64,000 bases of DNA from Pedobacter zeae (GCF_014196715.1 NZ_JACIEF010000001.1:1222872-1286871); one strand, 5' to 3'. Numbered from the stretch's first letter, positions 52,860-63,235 are shown. Notes: generated by a model not told the origin, from the sequence alone. Numbers and translations are program-made.

Positions 52860-54560
52860 ATGAGCACAGCAAACTATGTAATTGGAGTAGATTACGGGTC
52901 AGATTCTGTCCGGTCTGTTCTAGTCGATACCGCAAACGGAAAAGAATTGGCTTCATCAGTTTTTCTTTATCCAAGATGGCAGAAAGGGTTATATTGTAAA
53001 CCCGCTGTTAATCAGTTCCGCCAGCATCCCTTAGATTATATTGAAGGTTTAACCCATACCATAAAAGACTGCCTGGCCAAAGCTGGCGGAGCAGAAATTG
53101 CACCTTTGGTAAAAGGTATTTCGGTTGATACAACCGGTTCCAGCCCGGTTGCTGTTGATGCAACAGGTACTCCACTTGCTTTGACTAAAGATTTTGAAGA
53201 AAATCCAAATGCGATGTTCGTGCTTTGGAAAGATCATACCTCAGTTAAAGAAGCAGCTGAAATTAATGACCATGCTGCAAAATTCAATACCAATTATCTT
53301 AAATATGTGGGTGGCATTTATTCTTCAGAATGGTTCTGGGCCAAATTGTTACATATTTTAAGGGTTGATTCAAGTATTAAAAAAGCAGCAGCATCGTGGG
53401 TTGAACACTGTGACTGGATTCCATTTTTACTTTGTGGCGGAAAGGATATAAAAGAAATGAAGCGCAGCCGTTGTGCAGCTGGCCATAAGGCACTTTGGGC
53501 CGAAGAGTTTAATGGTCTTCCTCCCGAAGATTTCTTTAGCAGCCTTGATCCTCTTTTAGCTGGCTTTAGAGATAAACTATTTGTAGATACCTATACTTCT
53601 GATATCGCTGCAGGAACCCTAAGCGAAGAATGGGCATCGAAATTAGGTTTAAGTACCGATGTGGTGGTGGGTGTAGGCGCGTTTGATGCACACATGGGAG
53701 CCGTTGGCGGTCAAATTGAACCTTATTACCTGAGTAAAGTAATGGGTACCAGTACCTGCGATATATTGGTGGCTCCCAACCAGGATCTGGATGGCAAACT
53801 GATCAGCGGTATCTGTGGACAGGTAAATGGTTCGGTAATTCCGGGTATGGCCGGATTAGAGGCCGGACAATCGGCTTTTGGCGACGTGTATGCCTGGTTC
53901 AAAAATTTAATCAGCTGGCCTTTAAATCATTTGCTAAGTGAATCTGATTTAATTGACGAGGCAACCGCAATGGCTTTGAAAGATGAATTGGAAGGAAAAA
54001 TTATAGCAAACCTGAGTAAGCAAGCCGAAGCTTTGGAAGATGTAGATTATGCCGAACTCGCTATAGACTGGCTAAACGGCAGAAGAACCCCGGATGCCAA
54101 CCAGGAACTAAAGGGTGCAATAACCGGATTAGGATTAGGAACTGATGCGCCAAGGTTTTTCCGTGCGCTTGCTGCAGCAACCTGTTTTGGTGCCAAAGCC
54201 ATTGTAGACCGCTTTAAAGAACAGGGAGTTCCGGTAAAAGGGATTATTGGAATCGGTGGTGTAGCTAAAAAATCTGCATATATCATGCAAATGATGGCTG
54301 ATGTATTGGAAATGTCGATCAGGATTCACCGTTTCGAACATACCTGTGCCTTAGGTGCGGCCATGTTCGCTGCAGTGGCAGCTGGTATTTATCCAAATGT
54401 AGAAGCAGCCATGGCTGCTATGGGAACAGGTTTTGAAAAAGAATATAAACCCGATGTGAAAAAGCAAAAACTTTACCGCCAGCATTACCAGCAATACTTG
54501 GGCTTGGGCCGTTACCTGGAGAAATACAATAAAAAAGAAGTAAAACCTTATTTATCATGA
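52860..54560 (+). CDS. araB: Ribulokinase
   Basis: Phosphorylates L-ribulose to L-ribulose-5-phosphate in arabinose catabolism. 566 residues, the same length as E. coli AraB. FGGY-kinase features: ATP-binding start VIGVDYGSDSVRSVLVD, SVDTTGSSPVAVD, the catalytic acid VGVGAFDAHMGAVGG, and GIIGIGGVAKKSAYIMQ in the second domain, which binds ATP. It is the first gene of araB-araD-araA; its stop overlaps the araD start (ATGA). Confidence 0.95.
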   Translation: MSTANYVIGVDYGSDSVRSVLVDTANGKELASSVFLYPRWQKGLYCKPAVNQFRQHPLDYIEGLTHTIKDCLAKAGGAEIAPLVKGISVDTTGSSPVAVDATGTPLALTKDFEENPNAMFVLWKDHTSVKEAAEINDHAAKFNTNYLKYVGGIYSSEWFWAKLLHILRVDSSIKKAAASWVEHCDWIPFLLCGGKDIKEMKRSRCAAGHKALWAEEFNGLPPEDFFSSLDPLLAGFRDKLFVDTYTSDIAAGTLSEEWASKLGLSTDVVVGVGAFDAHMGAVGGQIEPYYLSKVMGTSTCDILVAPNQDLDGKLISGICGQVNGSVIPGMAGLEAGQSAFGDVYAWFKNLISWPLNHLLSESDLIDEATAMALKDELEGKIIANLSKQAEALEDVDYAELAIDWLNGRRTPDANQELKGAITGLGLGTDAPRFFRALAAATCFGAKAIVDRFKEQGVPVKGIIGIGGVAKKSAYIMQMMADVLEMSIRIHRFEHTCALGAAMFAAVAAGIYPNVEAAMAAMGTGFEKEYKPDVKKQKLYRQHYQQYLGLGRYLEKYNKKEVKPYLS

Positions 54561-55258
54561 GCAATTATCAGGATATAAAAGTGCAGGCTTATCAAGCCAA
54601 TATGCAATTGCCCAAATTGGGATTAGTACTATTTACTTTTGGTAATGTGAGTGCTGTAGATCGTGCTAAAGGCGTTTTTGCCATTAAACCGAGTGGTGTT
54701 CCTTACGAAGATTTATCTCCGGATGATATGGTGATCGTGGATTTCGACAGTAATGTCGTTGAAGGCCGTTTAAGGCCGTCGTCTGATACCAAAACCCACG
54801 CCGTTCTATACAAACACTGGGAAGATATCGGCGGCATTGTACATACACATTCTACCTATGGTACGGCCTGGGCACAGGCACAAAAAGCCATTCCTATTTT
54901 TGGCACCACGCATGCCGACCATTTAACGGTAGATATTCCATGTGCGCCACCCATGGCCGATGAAATGATCAAGGGGAATTATGAATATGAAACAGGTTTC
55001 CAGATTATGAATCATTTTGAAAATTTAGGGCTGAGTTATAAAGAGGTAGAAATGATTTTAGTGGGAAACCACGCGCCTTTTACCTGGGGTAAAACTGCCG
55101 AAAAAGCGGTATACAATAGTGCCGTATTGGAAACTGTTGCACAAATGGCGCTGCTAACACAACAGATTAATCCCCAGGCCCCGAAATTGAAAGATTCCTT
55201 AATTAAAAAGCACTTTGAACGGAAACACGGCGAAGGTGCTTATTACGGACAGAAATAA
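54557..55258 (+). CDS. araD: L-ribulose-5-phosphate 4-epimerase
   Basis: Converts L-ribulose-5-phosphate to D-xylulose-5-phosphate, the link to the pentose phosphate pathway. 233 residues (231 in E. coli). The zinc site is HTHSTYGTAWAQA and THADHL, plus His in VGNHAPFTWG; the substrate Asp/Lys residues are in FAIKPSGVPYEDL and RPSSDTKTHAVLY. Its start overlaps the araB stop by four bases (ATGA), so translation is coupled. Transaldolase and others further use its product. Confidence 0.95.
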   Translation: MSNYQDIKVQAYQANMQLPKLGLVLFTFGNVSAVDRAKGVFAIKPSGVPYEDLSPDDMVIVDFDSNVVEGRLRPSSDTKTHAVLYKHWEDIGGIVHTHSTYGTAWAQAQKAIPIFGTTHADHLTVDIPCAPPMADEMIKGNYEYETGFQIMNHFENLGLSYKEVEMILVGNHAPFTWGKTAEKAVYNSAVLETVAQMALLTQQINPQAPKLKDSLIKKHFERKHGEGAYYGQK

Positions 55259-55389
55259 GTGGTTAGTTTGGAGCTTTGAGGATTTGGAAAGCAATTACAG
55301 TAGTGCTTCAGGAGCGAAAGCCCCGCCATTCGCTATAGTTCTGATGAAAACAGAACCTCGCTTTTCAAAAAAAGAAAATGTATAACGGC

Positions 55390-55405
55390 CTGTGAGAACA
55401 CAGGC
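55390..55405. repeat. Hairpin in the araD-araA gap
   Basis: Stem GCCTGTG / CACAGGC with loop AGAA. The surrounding 188-base gap also carries GC-rich text unlike the local AT-rich intergenic DNA (CTTCAGGAGCGAAAGCCCCG), so it may be a dispersed intergenic repeat. No T-run follows, so it is not a normal terminator. Confidence 0.35.
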
Positions 55406-55447
55406 TACAGAAGAGGATTGAATAAATTAAAAATAACATAAATAGTA

Positions 55448-56938
55448 ATGATTGATTTAAAAAAATTACAAGTTTGGTTTATTACCGGCACACAGCATTT
55501 GTACGGAGAAGAAACCTTAAAACAAGTGGCAGACCATGCAAAGCAAGTAGCTGATTCCTTAAACGAAAATGGAAATATCTCGGTTTCTGTAGTTTATAAG
55601 CCGATTGTGAAAACAACGGAAGAAATTTTTGAAACTTTACAACAGGCCAATACCGACGAAAATTGTATCGGTGTGATTACCTGGATGCATACTTTTTCGC
55701 CAGCTAAAATGTGGATAAGGGGATTAAATGTGTTGCAAAAACCTTTATTGCATTTACATACGCAATTTAACCGCGATATTCCGTGGAATACCATCGATAT
55801 GGATTTTATGAACCTGAACCAAAGTGCTCACGGCGACCGCGAATTCGGCTTTATAGTTAGCCGCATGCGTAAAGACCGTAAGGTGGTGGTTGGGCATTGG
55901 CAGGATGAAGAAGTGGCAAAACAGATCGATACCTGGTGCAGGGCCGCTGCCGGATGGAATGACTGGCAAGGTGCTAAATTTGTCCGTTTTGGCGATAACA
56001 TGCGTTACGTAGCGGTTACCGATGGCGACAAAGTAGAAGCCGAAATGAAATTCGGTTTTGCGGTAAATACTTATGGTATAGGTGATTTAGTGGCCGTAAT
56101 TAATGGAATAAGTGAAGAATCTATTCAGGCATTGCTAAAAGAATACGAGGAGACTTACGAAATGGCTGCTGATTTAAAAGCAGGCGGGGCCAGACATTCA
56201 TCGGTTTATGAAGCAGCTAAAATTGAACTGGGCTTAAGGAAATTCCTGGAAGATGGTGGTTTTAAAGGTTTCTCTGATACTTTTGAAGACCTGCATGGTA
56301 TGATCCAGCTACCAGGAATTGCAGCACAACGTTTAATGGCCGATGGCTATGGTTTTGCCGGTGAAGGTGACTGGAAAACTGCCGCTTTAGTGCGTGCCTG
56401 TAAAGTAATGGGTGCAGGTCTGCCAGGAGGAAACGCATTTATGGAAGATTACACGTATCATTTCGATCCTGAAAACTCGATGGTTTTAGGCTCACACATG
56501 CTCGAAGTTGATGCTTCACTGGCAAGTGGCAAAGCAAGTCTTGAAGTTCATCCTTTAGGTATTGGTGGTAAAGCAGATCCTGCACGTTTGGTATTTAACG
56601 TTGCCGGTGGCGATGCCTTAAATGCATCTTTAATTGATATGGGTAACCGTTTCCGTCTATTGGTGAACGAAGTAAAAGCTGTTGAAGCTGAGCATGATTT
56701 ACCGAACTTACCGGTAGCGCGTGTACTCTGGAAACCATTACCCGATATGAAAACAGGTTGTGCAGCCTGGATCTATGCCGGTGGTGCCCATCATACCGCT
56801 TATAGCCAGAATTTAACTGCCGAACACTTATCAGATTTTGCTAATATTGCCGGCCTGGAATATGTAAATATCGGTGCCGATACCAAAATCAACCAGTTCA
56901 GAAATGAATTGCATTGGAACGAGGTTTTTTATAAATAA
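55448..56938 (+). CDS. araA: L-arabinose isomerase
   Basis: Interconverts L-arabinose and L-ribulose with Mn2+. 496 residues (500 in E. coli). The start is [15 protein letters not shown] in part; metal ligands are Glu and His in [22 protein letters not shown] and the His of [31 protein letters not shown] is the family's other mark. It is the third gene of the ara operon after a 188-base gap that contains a hairpin. The strong terminator at 56962 ends the unit. Confidence 0.96.
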   Translation: MIDLKKLQVWFITGTQHLYGEETLKQVADHAKQVADSLNENGNISVSVVYKPIVKTTEEIFETLQQANTDENCIGVITWMHTFSPAKMWIRGLNVLQKPLLHLHTQFNRDIPWNTIDMDFMNLNQSAHGDREFGFIVSRMRKDRKVVVGHWQDEEVAKQIDTWCRAAAGWNDWQGAKFVRFGDNMRYVAVTDGDKVEAEMKFGFAVNTYGIGDLVAVINGISEESIQALLKEYEETYEMAADLKAGGARHSSVYEAAKIELGLRKFLEDGGFKGFSDTFEDLHGMIQLPGIAAQRLMADGYGFAGEGDWKTAALVRACKVMGAGLPGGNAFMEDYTYHFDPENSMVLGSHMLEVDASLASGKASLEVHPLGIGGKADPARLVFNVAGGDALNASLIDMGNRFRLLVNEVKAVEAEHDLPNLPVARVLWKPLPDMKTGCAAWIYAGGAHHTAYSQNLTAEHLSDFANIAGLEYVNIGADTKINQFRNELHWNEVFYK

Positions 56939-56961
56939 TTTTTGATAAAATTCTGCTTAAT

Positions 56962-57008
56962 AAGAGATGGTATCATAAATGCCTGTTTATGATACCATCT
57001 CTTTTTTA
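56962..57008 (+). terminator. Terminator of the ara operon
   Basis: Perfect 18-base stem AAGAGATGGTATCATAAA / TTTATGATACCATCTCTT with loop TGCCTG, then TTTT. Confidence 0.95.
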
Positions 57009-57183
57009 GTTCGATCTGTTTACATTTAAATACCACTCTACCAGGGGAAAACAGGTTTTATTGTTATTTCTCGCAGGGGTATTGATAGTGATCTTATACC
57101 CTCGATTTATTCCTTGGCCTTTGATTTTAAAAGCTGCTGCAGACTTTTCCAAACAATTCATGTCCGGGAAAAGAATTACCTTG

Positions 57184-57191
57184 TATATTTG
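57184..57191 (+). promoter_or_regulatory. -7 box of the SCO-cytochrome c pair
   Basis: TATATTTG, 17 bases before the ATG; no clear -33 TTTG at the right distance. The rest of the 57009-57183 gap shows nothing further. Confidence 0.4.
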
Positions 57192-57208
57192 TGCTTTAAT
57201 ATAACATC

Positions 57209-57859
57209 ATGAATAAAATCACTGCCTGTTTAGCTACTGCGCTTTTTGCTATTTCTATATTTACCGCCTGTAAACAAGAGAGAAAACTTCCTTTTTACGG
57301 CGAGCGTCATGCCGAAACCGTTAGGGATGCTGCCGGCATAGAAAAAATAGATACGGTTTATCAAACCATCCCTGACTGGTCTTTTTTAAACCAGGATAGC
57401 GTGGTAACGACCAACAAGGTAACCGATGGTAAGGTTTATGTAACCGATTTCTTCTTTACTTCCTGCACCACCATCTGCCCTACCATGCATCGGAATTTAA
57501 TGACGGTTTATAACGATTTTAAAACAAATCCTGATGTGATGTTTGTGTCATACACTATTGATTTTAAATACGATAAACCCCATGTTTTAAAAAAATATGC
57601 ACAAAAACTAGGGGTTGATGGACCGAAATGGCAGTTTCTTTATGGTACTAAAGATAGCGTATATACATTAGCTGAAAAGAACTACCTGGTGGCAGTTGGC
57701 GAAGACAGTACCGCTAAGGATGGTTATATTCACCAGGGATACCTGGTTTTGATTGATAAAGACAGGCGTATCCGCGGCGCGTACGACGGTACTAAGCCAG
57801 AACAGGTGGCGCAATTAAAAAAGGATATTCCGGTTTTATTAGCGGAATATAAAAAGTAG
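57209..57859 (+). CDS. SCO1/SenC-family copper chaperone lipoprotein
   Basis: Helps to build the CuA centre of cytochrome oxidase or keeps its thiols reduced, in the periplasm. 216 residues; lipoprotein signal ends SIFTACKQE (Cys21). The thioredoxin-like fold carries the CxxxC copper site Cys86/Cys90 (TSCTTICPTM) and the third ligand His in YIHQGYLVLID. The cytochrome c gene follows 26 bases later, which fits a respiratory role. The oxidase itself is not in the window. Confidence 0.93.
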   Translation: MNKITACLATALFAISIFTACKQERKLPFYGERHAETVRDAAGIEKIDTVYQTIPDWSFLNQDSVVTTNKVTDGKVYVTDFFFTSCTTICPTMHRNLMTVYNDFKTNPDVMFVSYTIDFKYDKPHVLKKYAQKLGVDGPKWQFLYGTKDSVYTLAEKNYLVAVGEDSTAKDGYIHQGYLVLIDKDRRIRGAYDGTKPEQVAQLKKDIPVLLAEYKK

Positions 57860-57885
57860 CGTTGTAATTTTATTTGTTATTTTCC

Positions 57886-58308
57886 ATGCGCAGGTATCTC
57901 ATCTATTCAATCTTTTTTCTTTCCATTATAGGCATTATAGTATCTTGCCAAAACCAAGAGACCATTGACTTGCAAAACTACATGTCGAACGGAAAAGATA
58001 TTTATAAAGCCAAATGTCAAAACTGTCATGGTGAAAATGGTGAAGGGCTTGGCCAACTTGCGCCTCCCCTAACCGATTCCGTTTTCCTCAAGGCAAATAA
58101 AACACGTTTAGCCTGTTTTATTAAAAACGGAGCCAATGAATCTTTGATCATTCACGGAAAAGAATATAAGGAGAAAATGCCTGCATTTCCAGAACTGGCA
58201 GATATCGATGTGGCGCAGGTAATGGTTTATATTACCAATTCATTTGGCAATAAGCAGGGATTTGTACCTTATACGCAGGTTTCAAAAGATTTGCAGAACT
58301 GCAAATAA
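57886..58308 (+). CDS. Lipid-anchored cytochrome c
   Basis: A small class I cytochrome c, 140 residues from the ATG at 57886; the TTG frame before it is not favoured. The signal is MRRYLIYSIFFLSIIGIIVS with lipid Cys21. The heme site Cys44-x-x-Cys47-His48 is in KAKCQNCHGENGEG and the axial Met is in EKMPAFPEL. It probably carries electrons in the periplasm, possibly to an oxidase served by the upstream SCO protein. Confidence 0.9.
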   Translation: MRRYLIYSIFFLSIIGIIVSCQNQETIDLQNYMSNGKDIYKAKCQNCHGENGEGLGQLAPPLTDSVFLKANKTRLACFIKNGANESLIIHGKEYKEKMPAFPELADIDVAQVMVYITNSFGNKQGFVPYTQVSKDLQNCK

Positions 58309-58548
58309 AAATCATGATCCCCAATTTACTTATTCATCATATTGTGCTTCTCTTTTTAGAAAGAACCCATTAAGTTTTACAGGATTGACCTTAAGCACTA
58401 CAGTTTTTACCATACAATGTTGTGTTTAATACAATGCATTCCCTGGATTTCTATTAAAAGTTATGGCAACTGATCTCAAAGTTCGACTGCTTCGTCGCAG
58501 CATTTCCGATGTTGGTCTCAATTGCTAAAAAACGGCCTTAAGCGGATA

Positions 58549-58556
58549 TATTTTTG
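58549..58556 (+). promoter_or_regulatory. -7 box of the efflux operon
   Basis: TATTTTTG fits TAnnTTTG, 35 bases before the tolC-like ATG. The 58309-58548 gap shows no gene. Confidence 0.4.
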
Positions 58557-58591
58557 TGTTGGATAGCACTATAGACACAAATTTATTCGCC

Positions 58592-59887
58592 ATGAGCAGA
58601 TACATCAAATACATTGTCGTAATCATCTTGCTTATTGCATCCCATGCAACTGAGGCTCAGAATATACCCCAGGTTTGGGATCTGAAAACCTGCATTGAGT
58701 ATGCCAAAGAAAAAAATATAAGCATTAATACTTTAAAACTAACTTCCCAGACTGCTGAACAGGACTTAATAGCTTCAAAAGCTGCAGTACTGCCAAATTT
58801 AACCGGAAATGTCTCGCAGGCCATTACCAATTATAAATCTGGCCTGCAGAATACCAGCGGTTTTGGCATAAGTTCGGATATTACGCTATATAATGGAAGT
58901 TATTTAAAAAACGATATCAAAGCGAAAGAGCTTAGCTTGCAGGCTGCAAACTTATCTGTAGAAGCAGCCAAGAACGACATCACCATTTCAATTACTCAGG
59001 CCTACCTTAATATTCTGCTGGCCAGAGAAAATATTACCTATTTAAAAGATTTGTTAAACACCAGCGAGGCGCAGGTTAAACAATCTGAGCAGCAGTTTAA
59101 ATTCGGAACTATTGCTAAAAAAGATCTTCTACAATTACAAGCTACCTATGCCAACGATAAATATACGCTGGTTGCCGCTCAAAACACCTTACAGCAGAAT
59201 ATTTTAACCTTGAAACAACTGTTGCAATTACCTACAGCAACCCCTTTTGAAATAAGTACAACCGATACAATAGCTGTAGCACCGGCATTAGATAATTTAG
59301 CTTCGGCACAGGACAAGGCATTACATACCCGTCCGGAAGTTAAAAGTGCCGAATTGAATATTCAGCTTCAAACCACCGAACTGGCCAAAGCCAAATCTAC
59401 CTTACGTCCGACTTTAAGTTTAGGCGGATCGTTAAACACGGGTTATAACAACAATAACATGGGAGGTTATGGTTACCAACTGAACAATAGTTTTTATCAA
59501 AATCTGGGTTTAACATTATCAATCCCAATTTTTGATAGAAAAGTAACCAAAACCAATGTGGCAAAAGCCAATATAGGCATTGAACAGGCCCGTTTAGCAC
59601 TTTTGGATACCAAAACAACGCTGACACAAAATGTAGAACGGGCTTACATCAACGTGCAAAATGCCAATAGCCAATATGAAGCCGCACAAGAGCAGTTTAA
59701 TTATACCGGCGAAGCTTTGCGGATTTCAAATGCGGCCTTAAAAGAAGGCACCAATAATATTGTAGAAAACCTGCAGCAGAAAAATTTATATGTACAGGCT
59801 TTACAGGCTTTTATTCAGGCCAAATATACCGCCAGCCTTTACACTAAGATCTATAATTTTTATACGGGTGTACCTATTACCAATTAA
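58592..59887 (+). CDS. TolC-family outer-membrane efflux protein
   Basis: The exit duct of a tripartite pump, 431 residues from the ATG at 58592; the TTG at 58556 would overlap the -7 box. The signal is IVVIILLIASHATEA, cut before QNIPQ. Two long-helix repeats follow, with LKTCIEYAKEKNISINTL, ASKAAVLPNLTGN, ITQAYLNILLAREN in the first half and LTQNVERAYINVQNANSQYE in the second. It starts the operon with a MacA-type adaptor and the MacB-type ABC pair, which presumably use this TolC. Confidence 0.92.
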   Translation: MSRYIKYIVVIILLIASHATEAQNIPQVWDLKTCIEYAKEKNISINTLKLTSQTAEQDLIASKAAVLPNLTGNVSQAITNYKSGLQNTSGFGISSDITLYNGSYLKNDIKAKELSLQAANLSVEAAKNDITISITQAYLNILLARENITYLKDLLNTSEAQVKQSEQQFKFGTIAKKDLLQLQATYANDKYTLVAAQNTLQQNILTLKQLLQLPTATPFEISTTDTIAVAPALDNLASAQDKALHTRPEVKSAELNIQLQTTELAKAKSTLRPTLSLGGSLNTGYNNNNMGGYGYQLNNSFYQNLGLTLSIPIFDRKVTKTNVAKANIGIEQARLALLDTKTTLTQNVERAYINVQNANSQYEAAQEQFNYTGEALRISNAALKEGTNNIVENLQQKNLYVQALQAFIQAKYTASLYTKIYNFYTGVPITN

Positions 59888-59931
59888 ATGCATAATGAAG
59901 GCTATTACCCGCTCTATTTAATATTTGAATT

Positions 59932-61128
59932 ATGAAAAAGAAAACAATATTTATTATAATCGGTATCTCAGCTGCATTAGTTGCAGTTTGGTACTTTGCT
60001 TTGCGCAAAAAAGAACAAGTGCTCGTTCTTCAGACCGAAAAACTTAAAATAGGTTACATTTCTGAAAATGTTACAGCAACAGGCAAGGTTCAGCCGGTTG
60101 ATACGGTGGCTGTAGGTACCCAGGTTTCTGGAACCATTAAAACCCTATACGCCGATTTTAACTCGAAGGTTAAAAAAGGTGAACTATTGGCCGAACTGGA
60201 TAAAACCTTGTTCGAAGCTGCCGTGAATCAATACCAGGCCAACCTCGTAAGTGCCCAAAGTGCATTGGTTTACCAGCAGGGCAATTTTAGCCGGCAAAGT
60301 AACCTGTATAAAGTTGGTGCAGTGAGCAAAGCTGATTATGATAATGCACTTTACACCTATAATGCCTCAAAAGCATCTGTTAACAGCATTAAGGCGCAGC
60401 TTGCCTCCGCACAAAAGAACCTTTCGCTGGCCAGTATTTATTCACCTATTGACGGGACTGTTCTCTCCAGAAGCGTGAGTGAAGGCACCACCGTAGCGGC
60501 CAGTTTCAGTACACCAACCATTTTCAGTATTGCTAAAGACCTTACCAAAATGCAGGTAGAAGCTTCTGTAGATGAGGCTGATGTAGGCGATATCACAAAA
60601 GGCGAAAGGGCAACTTTTACCGTAGATGCCTTTCTGAACGATACTTTTAAGGGTACCATCCAGGAAATCAGGTTAAGTCCGTCGGTATCATCTAATGTGG
60701 TTACCTACAAAACCATTATCAATACCTCGAACGATGCAAACAAGCTTAAACCGGGCATGACAGCAAATATTACCATTTTTGCCAAAGAAGTAAATAATGC
60801 GCTTCTTATTCCAACCAAAGCCATTAAATTTTCGCCAGACTCTACTTTAGCAGGCAAATATCAAATGACCTGGGTTAATCCCGACAGAAAACCTGCAAGC
60901 GCAGACGAGGCTTACGTTTGGGTACAAAAAGGCCCGAAAATGCTGATTCAGAAAAAAATTAAAACCGGTATAAACGACAATACACATGTTGAAGTTTTAT
61001 CCGGCTTAACAACGCAAGATATAGTTATTACAGGTTCACAAAGCATGGGCAAAAGTGCAGTAGCAACCCAAGGTCAATCTAGTCCGTTTATGCCAAAACG
61101 CCCAGGAGGTAACAGAAGAAGATCATGA
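59932..61128 (+). CDS. MacA-type periplasmic adaptor (RND/HlyD family)
   Basis: Bridges the ABC transporter and the TolC duct. 398 residues: an N-terminal membrane helix (IFIIIGISAALVAVWYFAL), then lipoyl halves around GKVQPVDTVAVGTQVSGTIK and YSPIDGTVLSRSVSEGTTV, an alpha-hairpin (about 95-165, VNQYQANLVSAQSALVY), a beta-barrel (DVGDITKGERATFTVDAF), and a Gly/Arg-rich tail. The next gene overlaps its stop (61125-61128, ATGA). The MacA assignment rests on the neighbours. Confidence 0.92.
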   Translation: MKKKTIFIIIGISAALVAVWYFALRKKEQVLVLQTEKLKIGYISENVTATGKVQPVDTVAVGTQVSGTIKTLYADFNSKVKKGELLAELDKTLFEAAVNQYQANLVSAQSALVYQQGNFSRQSNLYKVGAVSKADYDNALYTYNASKASVNSIKAQLASAQKNLSLASIYSPIDGTVLSRSVSEGTTVAASFSTPTIFSIAKDLTKMQVEASVDEADVGDITKGERATFTVDAFLNDTFKGTIQEIRLSPSVSSNVVTYKTIINTSNDANKLKPGMTANITIFAKEVNNALLIPTKAIKFSPDSTLAGKYQMTWVNPDRKPASADEAYVWVQKGPKMLIQKKIKTGINDNTHVEVLSGLTTQDIVITGSQSMGKSAVATQGQSSPFMPKRPGGNRRRS

Positions 61129-61871
61129 AACAGAAAATATTGGACATCAGCGATTTAAAACGAGATTTTGTAATGGGCGATCAAACCGTTAGGGCCTTAA
61201 AAGGAATCACTTTTGATATAAAATCCGGCGAATTTGTAACCATTATGGGCAGCAGCGGATCGGGCAAAACTACGCTTTTAAACATACTGGGCTGTTTGGA
61301 CAAACCTTCTGGAGGCAGCTATCTGCTTGATGGGGTTGATGTAAAAAGCTTAAACCGCGATGAACTGGCCGGTTTGCGTAATACTAAAATTGGTTTTGTT
61401 TTTCAGGCCTATAACCTGTTGCCAAGAACATCTGCTTTGGAAAATGTAGAACTGCCTCTTTTCTACAACAAAACCATTACTGCGGAAGAACGCAAAGAAA
61501 GGGCCATTAAATCGCTCGAATCGGTTAAGCTGGCCGAGCGCTTCGATCACACCCCAAGTCAGCTTTCAGGCGGACAGCAACAACGTGTAGCCATTGCAAG
61601 GGCTTTGGTAAATCATCCCGTTATGATTTTGGCCGATGAGGCTACCGGTAACCTGGATACCCGCACCTCTTATGAGATTATGGCTTTGATGCAGGAATTA
61701 AATGCAGAGGGAAAAACCATTGTTTTTGTAACCCACGAACCAGACATAGCGGCCTTCAGCACCAGAACCATCATGCTTAGGGATGGTAAAATCCAAAAAG
61801 ACAGCATTAACCAGAATCAGCGTTCGGCCAAAGAGGCACTGGCCAATTTACCAGAAACAGACGATTATTAA
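61125..61871 (+). CDS. MacB-type ABC transporter ATPase
   Basis: The cytoplasmic ATPase of the efflux system, 248 residues, of the LolD/MacB group. Walker A GSSGSGKTT, Q-loop FVFQAYNLLPR, signature LSGGQQQRVAIARAL, Walker B MILADEATGNLD and switch His in VFVTHEPDIAAFS. In E. coli MacB the ATPase and membrane domain are fused; here the membrane part is a separate gene starting 11 bases later. Translation is coupled to the adaptor (ATGA). Confidence 0.95.
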   Translation: MKQKILDISDLKRDFVMGDQTVRALKGITFDIKSGEFVTIMGSSGSGKTTLLNILGCLDKPSGGSYLLDGVDVKSLNRDELAGLRNTKIGFVFQAYNLLPRTSALENVELPLFYNKTITAEERKERAIKSLESVKLAERFDHTPSQLSGGQQQRVAIARALVNHPVMILADEATGNLDTRTSYEIMALMQELNAEGKTIVFVTHEPDIAAFSTRTIMLRDGKIQKDSINQNQRSAKEALANLPETDDY

Positions 61872-61882
61872 TTAAAAAGGTC

Positions 61883-63106
61883 ATGAGCATTATAAATTTA
61901 TTGAGGATTGCCTTTAGGGCACTAAAAAGAAATAAGCTACGTGCTTTTTTAACCATGCTGGGTATTATTATCGGTGTTGCAGCAGTAATTGCCATGATGG
62001 CCATTGGTGAAGGCTCGAAACAGAGTATCAGGTCTCAGTTATCAGGTATGGGGTCTAATATGATTACCATTATGCCCCAAAGTAACGAGCCCGGTGGTGT
62101 ACGTTTACAGGGAAGCAGCATCCAGACCCTGAAACTGCAAGACATTACAGCCATTAAAAAGCTGCAGTCTAAAAACATAAACGGACTATCTCCCGTGGTT
62201 TCTACCAGCGGACAGGCTATAAAAGGGGGCTATAACTGGCCAACCACCATTACCGGGGTGAGTCCCGATTATTTAAATATCCGTCAGTTAAAACTTCAGG
62301 ATGGTATTCTCTTTTCCGAAAACGACGTGAAACGTTTCGCCAAGGTTTGCCTTTTGGGTAAAACTGTAATCGATAATTTATTTCCTGACGGAAGCAATCC
62401 TATTGGTCAGATTATCAGGTTTAAAAACATTCCTTTTCAGGTAATTGGTACTTTAGTACCTAAAGGGCAAAGTAATTTCGGACAGGATCAGGATGATATT
62501 ATCATTGCGCCTTACACCACTGTACAAAAGAGGATTACGGCTACCAATTACCTGCAAAGTATTTATGCCTCTGCAACCACTGAAGCTTCGAGCGATGCGG
62601 CAACCACCGAAATTTCGAATGCCATACGGGAAAGTCACAGGTTAACCGCGGCAGAAACTGATGATTTTCAGGTACGTACACAGGCCGAATTAATCAGCAC
62701 CATCAGCTCTACCAGTAGTATGCTTACCGTTCTTTTAACTGCCATTGCAGGCATTTCGTTGTTTATAGGTGGTATTGGAATTATGAATATCATGTACGTT
62801 TCAGTTACTGAACGAACACGTGAGATAGGTTTACGAATGTCTATAGGTGCCCGCGGACAGGACGTTTTAATGCAATTTTTAATAGAGGCCGTTTTAATCA
62901 GTATCACCGGTGGTGTTATAGGGGTTGTTTTGGGGGTAAGTTCTGCTTATCTTATCTCCTACTTCTTGAACTGGCCCATTTTAATAGCCGAATCGTCGAT
63001 CGTAATTTCCTTTGTGGTATGTGCCATCACCGGTGTTTTCTTTGGTTACTACCCGGCAAAAAAAGCATCCAATTTAGATCCGATTGATGCATTAAGATAT
63101 GAATAA
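61883..63106 (+). CDS. MacB-type ABC transporter permease
   Basis: 407 residues with four membrane helices: one at the N-terminus (LRAFLTMLGIIIGVAAVIAM) and three near the end, and a large periplasmic MacB_PCD domain between (about 45-265). The FtsX-type domain shows GIGIMNIMYVSVTERTREIG and GARGQDVLMQFLIEA, and the C-terminus is GYYPAKKASNLDPIDALRYE, all standard for type VII ABC efflux permeases. It forms a mechanotransmission pump with the ATPase and adaptor. Substrates may be antibiotics, peptides or siderophores; sequence does not tell. Confidence 0.95.
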   Translation: MSIINLLRIAFRALKRNKLRAFLTMLGIIIGVAAVIAMMAIGEGSKQSIRSQLSGMGSNMITIMPQSNEPGGVRLQGSSIQTLKLQDITAIKKLQSKNINGLSPVVSTSGQAIKGGYNWPTTITGVSPDYLNIRQLKLQDGILFSENDVKRFAKVCLLGKTVIDNLFPDGSNPIGQIIRFKNIPFQVIGTLVPKGQSNFGQDQDDIIIAPYTTVQKRITATNYLQSIYASATTEASSDAATTEISNAIRESHRLTAAETDDFQVRTQAELISTISSTSSMLTVLLTAIAGISLFIGGIGIMNIMYVSVTERTREIGLRMSIGARGQDVLMQFLIEAVLISITGGVIGVVLGVSSAYLISYFLNWPILIAESSIVISFVVCAITGVFFGYYPAKKASNLDPIDALRYE

Positions 63107-63235
63107 CAACCAGTACCTGGGTGCAGGATTATGCTATGCCAGACTGCCATGGCCTTAAAATATTTACTATTATCGCGCCGGATAAATTCAGCTTGATGAA
63201 AACGCTGAAAGAACATAATAAATAATAACTTAGTG

